This document shows positions 61,843 through 64,000 of a stretch of 64,000 bases of DNA, one piece after another. The notes under the pieces are model-generated. The model made no database searches and had not been told where the DNA came from. It saw only the letters and a program-made list of their open reading frames with translations. Position 1 is the first letter of the stretch, and each line of letters opens with the position of its first letter. The position numbers and the translations under genes are program-made. The DNA comes from Siphonodentalium dalli (Eukaryota > Mollusca > Scaphopoda > Gadilida > Siphonodentaliidae): the NCBI GenBank assembly GCA_032622095.1, contig CP136061.1, positions 115,514,754 through 115,578,753 of the forward strand. Reading direction: 5' to 3'.

Positions 61843-62995
61843 CCAAGGAGAAGCCCTTCAACTGAACTATATGGATTATTATCCTCGGCCTTGTGTTATC
61901 AGGAGGGTTAAAATTTATTGTCCGTTTATTAGCCTACTCCGGTCAATCAGCGACTCCGGTCAATCAGCGCTCGGATTAGCTCACGCATGAATGCGTCCCG
62001 TGCAAATCCCGTGCTCTTAACAATTCATCTAGCCAGTTTTATTTCTCTCCTTGGACCTATCAGACGTGGTTTTAACTAAAGGAAGTATTTCTCTATTGCG
62101 AGTTTATCAACTCAATATTTATTGTTGATAACAAACTTGCAATTTATCCGATGCTTACCCGGTCATTTAATATTTTAAGTTCGCGCAGAAACTCTTCGTT
62201 TCATAGTATGCGCAACGCTATTTATAAAAATTCCGTGTTTTTATCGACCCATTTTATCTCGAAAAATTTGGGATTGGAATCGACAAAATCACGTTGAGAA
62301 CTTCGCCATTGATGGCCATTTTGACAATGACTACAGACGCAAATCGTTTACTTGTAGCGAACCTATATTGTATTATTGTGCAACATATACGGTGGCATGA
62401 ATCGTCCGATTTCTGAGTCCACGTGGTACGGTATGCGAAGTCTCCTAATTTCGTGCTAACTATATTTCATGACGCCGACTTCTCGCTACGTTTATTTCAT
62501 GTACACTACCTAATCGTATATGCAACAGCTCTGTTAGTGCGCAGAAAGTTGGCCATGACAGAAATGTCTCCTTTGGCGATAATTTACATGTATTAATAAA
62601 CAAGATAGAACTTGTAATCCAATGAAATTTCTTTTGCCTCAACTAATTGTAAGTTGAAGTTGAGCGACTGGAACTTAACCGACATTTGGTAAATATCACA
62701 GAACATCATTGTACATATACAACATGTCGTTATAATTAATTGTGCTTACCGATTAATATTTGCAAATCTTAGCTAGCCCGAATGTATTACTATTAACATG
62801 AGGGCTCGTATTTGGATACTTGGAACGTCGCAAACGTTACATCGACTTCAAGATATTTATTTGAAATTTTGACGATTCCATTTCCTTTCCCTCATTGTAT
62901 TATCGGAACAATCGTTAGAAACAATGAGATTATGTTTGTTATAACATATAGTATTATATGGCCTGTGTTCAAATAATGCTGTGTCTCTTGAATAG
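61843..62995. other. Intron 11 of gene B, no assignable feature
   Basis: Apparently unique sequence. A short direct repeat CTCCGGTCAATCAGCG occurs twice at 61938-61970. The sequence is less AT-rich than nearby introns, and no further PICALM exon was recognised. Confidence 0.5.
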
Positions 62996-63433
62996 TCTCT
63001 TTCTTTACATGTCTGTCCAGTATTACTGACAGTGTCCGCTTGCTACGAATCGTGCAACTGGTTTGATTGGGGACTAGGATTATCTGACACAAGATTGGGC
63101 ACCAAGGATTTTCATTTCAAGTTCCAGGGCTCAAAATACATTTCATTTTACGAGAATCAAATGCTGAATCATGTCAATCATAAGGCACTGAATATTGTAA
63201 AGTTTTGTGAGAATCATTACGGGAATCGATTCGGTGATTCTCGTCGAATCTTGAAGCCTGAGTTCCCATTGTCGAATGGCGATTTCCATCAATTCATATC
63301 GGTACTCTGTCGTTATTTCGGCGACAATTGTGTCTGTTTCTTTGCAATCACTCAATGTATTTTGCAGAATGGGCTTCCCTATTCCATGACTGCACAGATA
63401 TGCAAATGCAGTAGCCTGAACCTTCAGCTATAG
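62996..63433 (+). CDS. Unidentified open frame, possible exon or small gene
   Basis: The frame is open for 145 codons before TAG 63431-63433, bounded upstream by TAG at 62993. A possible acceptor (CATGTCTGTCCAG) ends at 63020 and AATAAA lies at 63593. The translated part (KFQGSKYISFYENQML, then LNIVKFCENHYGNRFGDSRR, then FHQFISVLCRYFGDNCV) is not low-complexity or from a repeat I can see. I do not recognise a family. It may be part of a host gene nested in the intron, an old transposon frame, or chance. There is no ATG at its start; the first ATG is at 63160. Confidence 0.3.
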   Translation, partial: SLSLHVCPVLLTVSACYESCNWFDWGLGLSDTRLGTKDFHFKFQGSKYISFYENQMLNHVNHKALNIVKFCENHYGNRFGDSRRILKPEFPLSNGDFHQFISVLCRYFGDNCVCFFAITQCILQNGLPYSMTAQICKCSSLNLQL

Positions 63434-64000
63434 TTTGCTTAAATATCCAAGGATACTTCCGTCCGTGGTCAGATCTCTTTGGAGAAATTTTGGATGCGAG
63501 CCTTTGGCTGGCCTACTTGTGGCAAGTCACCATATCCGTGTGACCTAGCATGGTCGCAGTGTTGAAATGATTCATTGGCTAGCCAGTGTCTCAATAAATT
63601 TTCAGTCAATCAATGTTTATACTTTTGATGATTTTGATGTTTGACATTTCCATGTGTTCACTGTAACAAATAGACAACATCTGAACTGTTATCCTCAGAT
63701 ATTAGTGTTTGTAGATACATTCAAATTACGAATTTAAATGATACAAAATGGTGAGCTTAAAAACATGTATGGCCAGCCATAATTGTTCCATACTAGTACA
63801 AGGGTATCAGTGCCTCAAAGGCTCAATGACATACGAACTGACTATATCAATATGGCGTAAATTTTCACTGATACCGACATACTTCTGCGCTTTCAATCCG
63901 TGAATAGTCAAGGTGAACTACTATGCATTTATATTGTCATGTGCCCCCGATGCACTGCCAATAGCCTTTCCAACAGAGTCCATCACTTGGCTCTCTACCT
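63434..64000. other. Window end, no feature seen
   Basis: Sequence after the unidentified frame, with AATAAA at 63593. No PICALM exon was recognised. Confidence 0.5.

Noticed and set aside
1-64000. tRNA or rRNA genes
   Set aside because: No cloverleaf with A/B box motifs or ribosomal core sequence was recognised by eye; a tRNAscan-SE run would settle this.

Overview
The window is eukaryotic, AT-rich animal DNA: short exons with GT/AG borders and conserved phases sit in long introns packed with palindromic DNA transposons. It probably comes from a marine lophotrochozoan, perhaps a mollusc. That guess rests on the repeat style (GTCCGTCC-rich elements ending in GTCGGGGGAC, abundant foldback MITEs, a CR1-like LINE tail) and is not proven.

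The only genes I recognise are two PICALM/AP180 (clathrin-assembly, ANTH-domain) genes in the same + orientation. Gene A (left) shows only its 3' end: coding exons at 4720-4876, 7785-7908, 8760-8819 and 12582-12770, ending ...NDPFGAL, with a probable spliced terminal exon at 15297. Gene B (right) starts at 37951. It shows eleven exons to 61670, covering the whole ANTH domain, and continues beyond the window. Between the genes lie about 20 kb of repeats, including a 5'-truncated LINE (about 32025-32974, minus strand) and a GC-rich mosaic block (35870-37345). An unidentified open frame lies at 62996-63433.

Two features of gene B stand out. (1) Exon 7 ends in a 66-bp tandem array of 42 units (51971-54768). 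Each unit contains the last 33 nt of the exon, its strong 5' splice site and 33 nt of intron, so the intron begins with dozens of copies of its own exon-intron junction. (2) Exon 1 carries a one-base frame disruption inside the phosphoinositide-binding motif (KX9KKKH). The conserved reading returns after a -1 shift at C-CCA-AAA. A lost A, an assembly error, a pseudogene or true -1 frameshifting are all possible.

Much of the rest is a layered set of non-autonomous DNA transposons. TTAA-flanked elements (termini CCCTTT...AAAGGG, piggyBac-like) occur in at least four families, three of which share one internal hairpin. Others have 8-bp target duplications (termini CAAGCCTTG, hAT-like; eight perfect duplications) or are TA-flanked full foldbacks (CAGTAATGCCC). 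Nested insertions give empty-site proof of the target sites. TTAA-element ends lie exactly 24 nt upstream of two PICALM exons.
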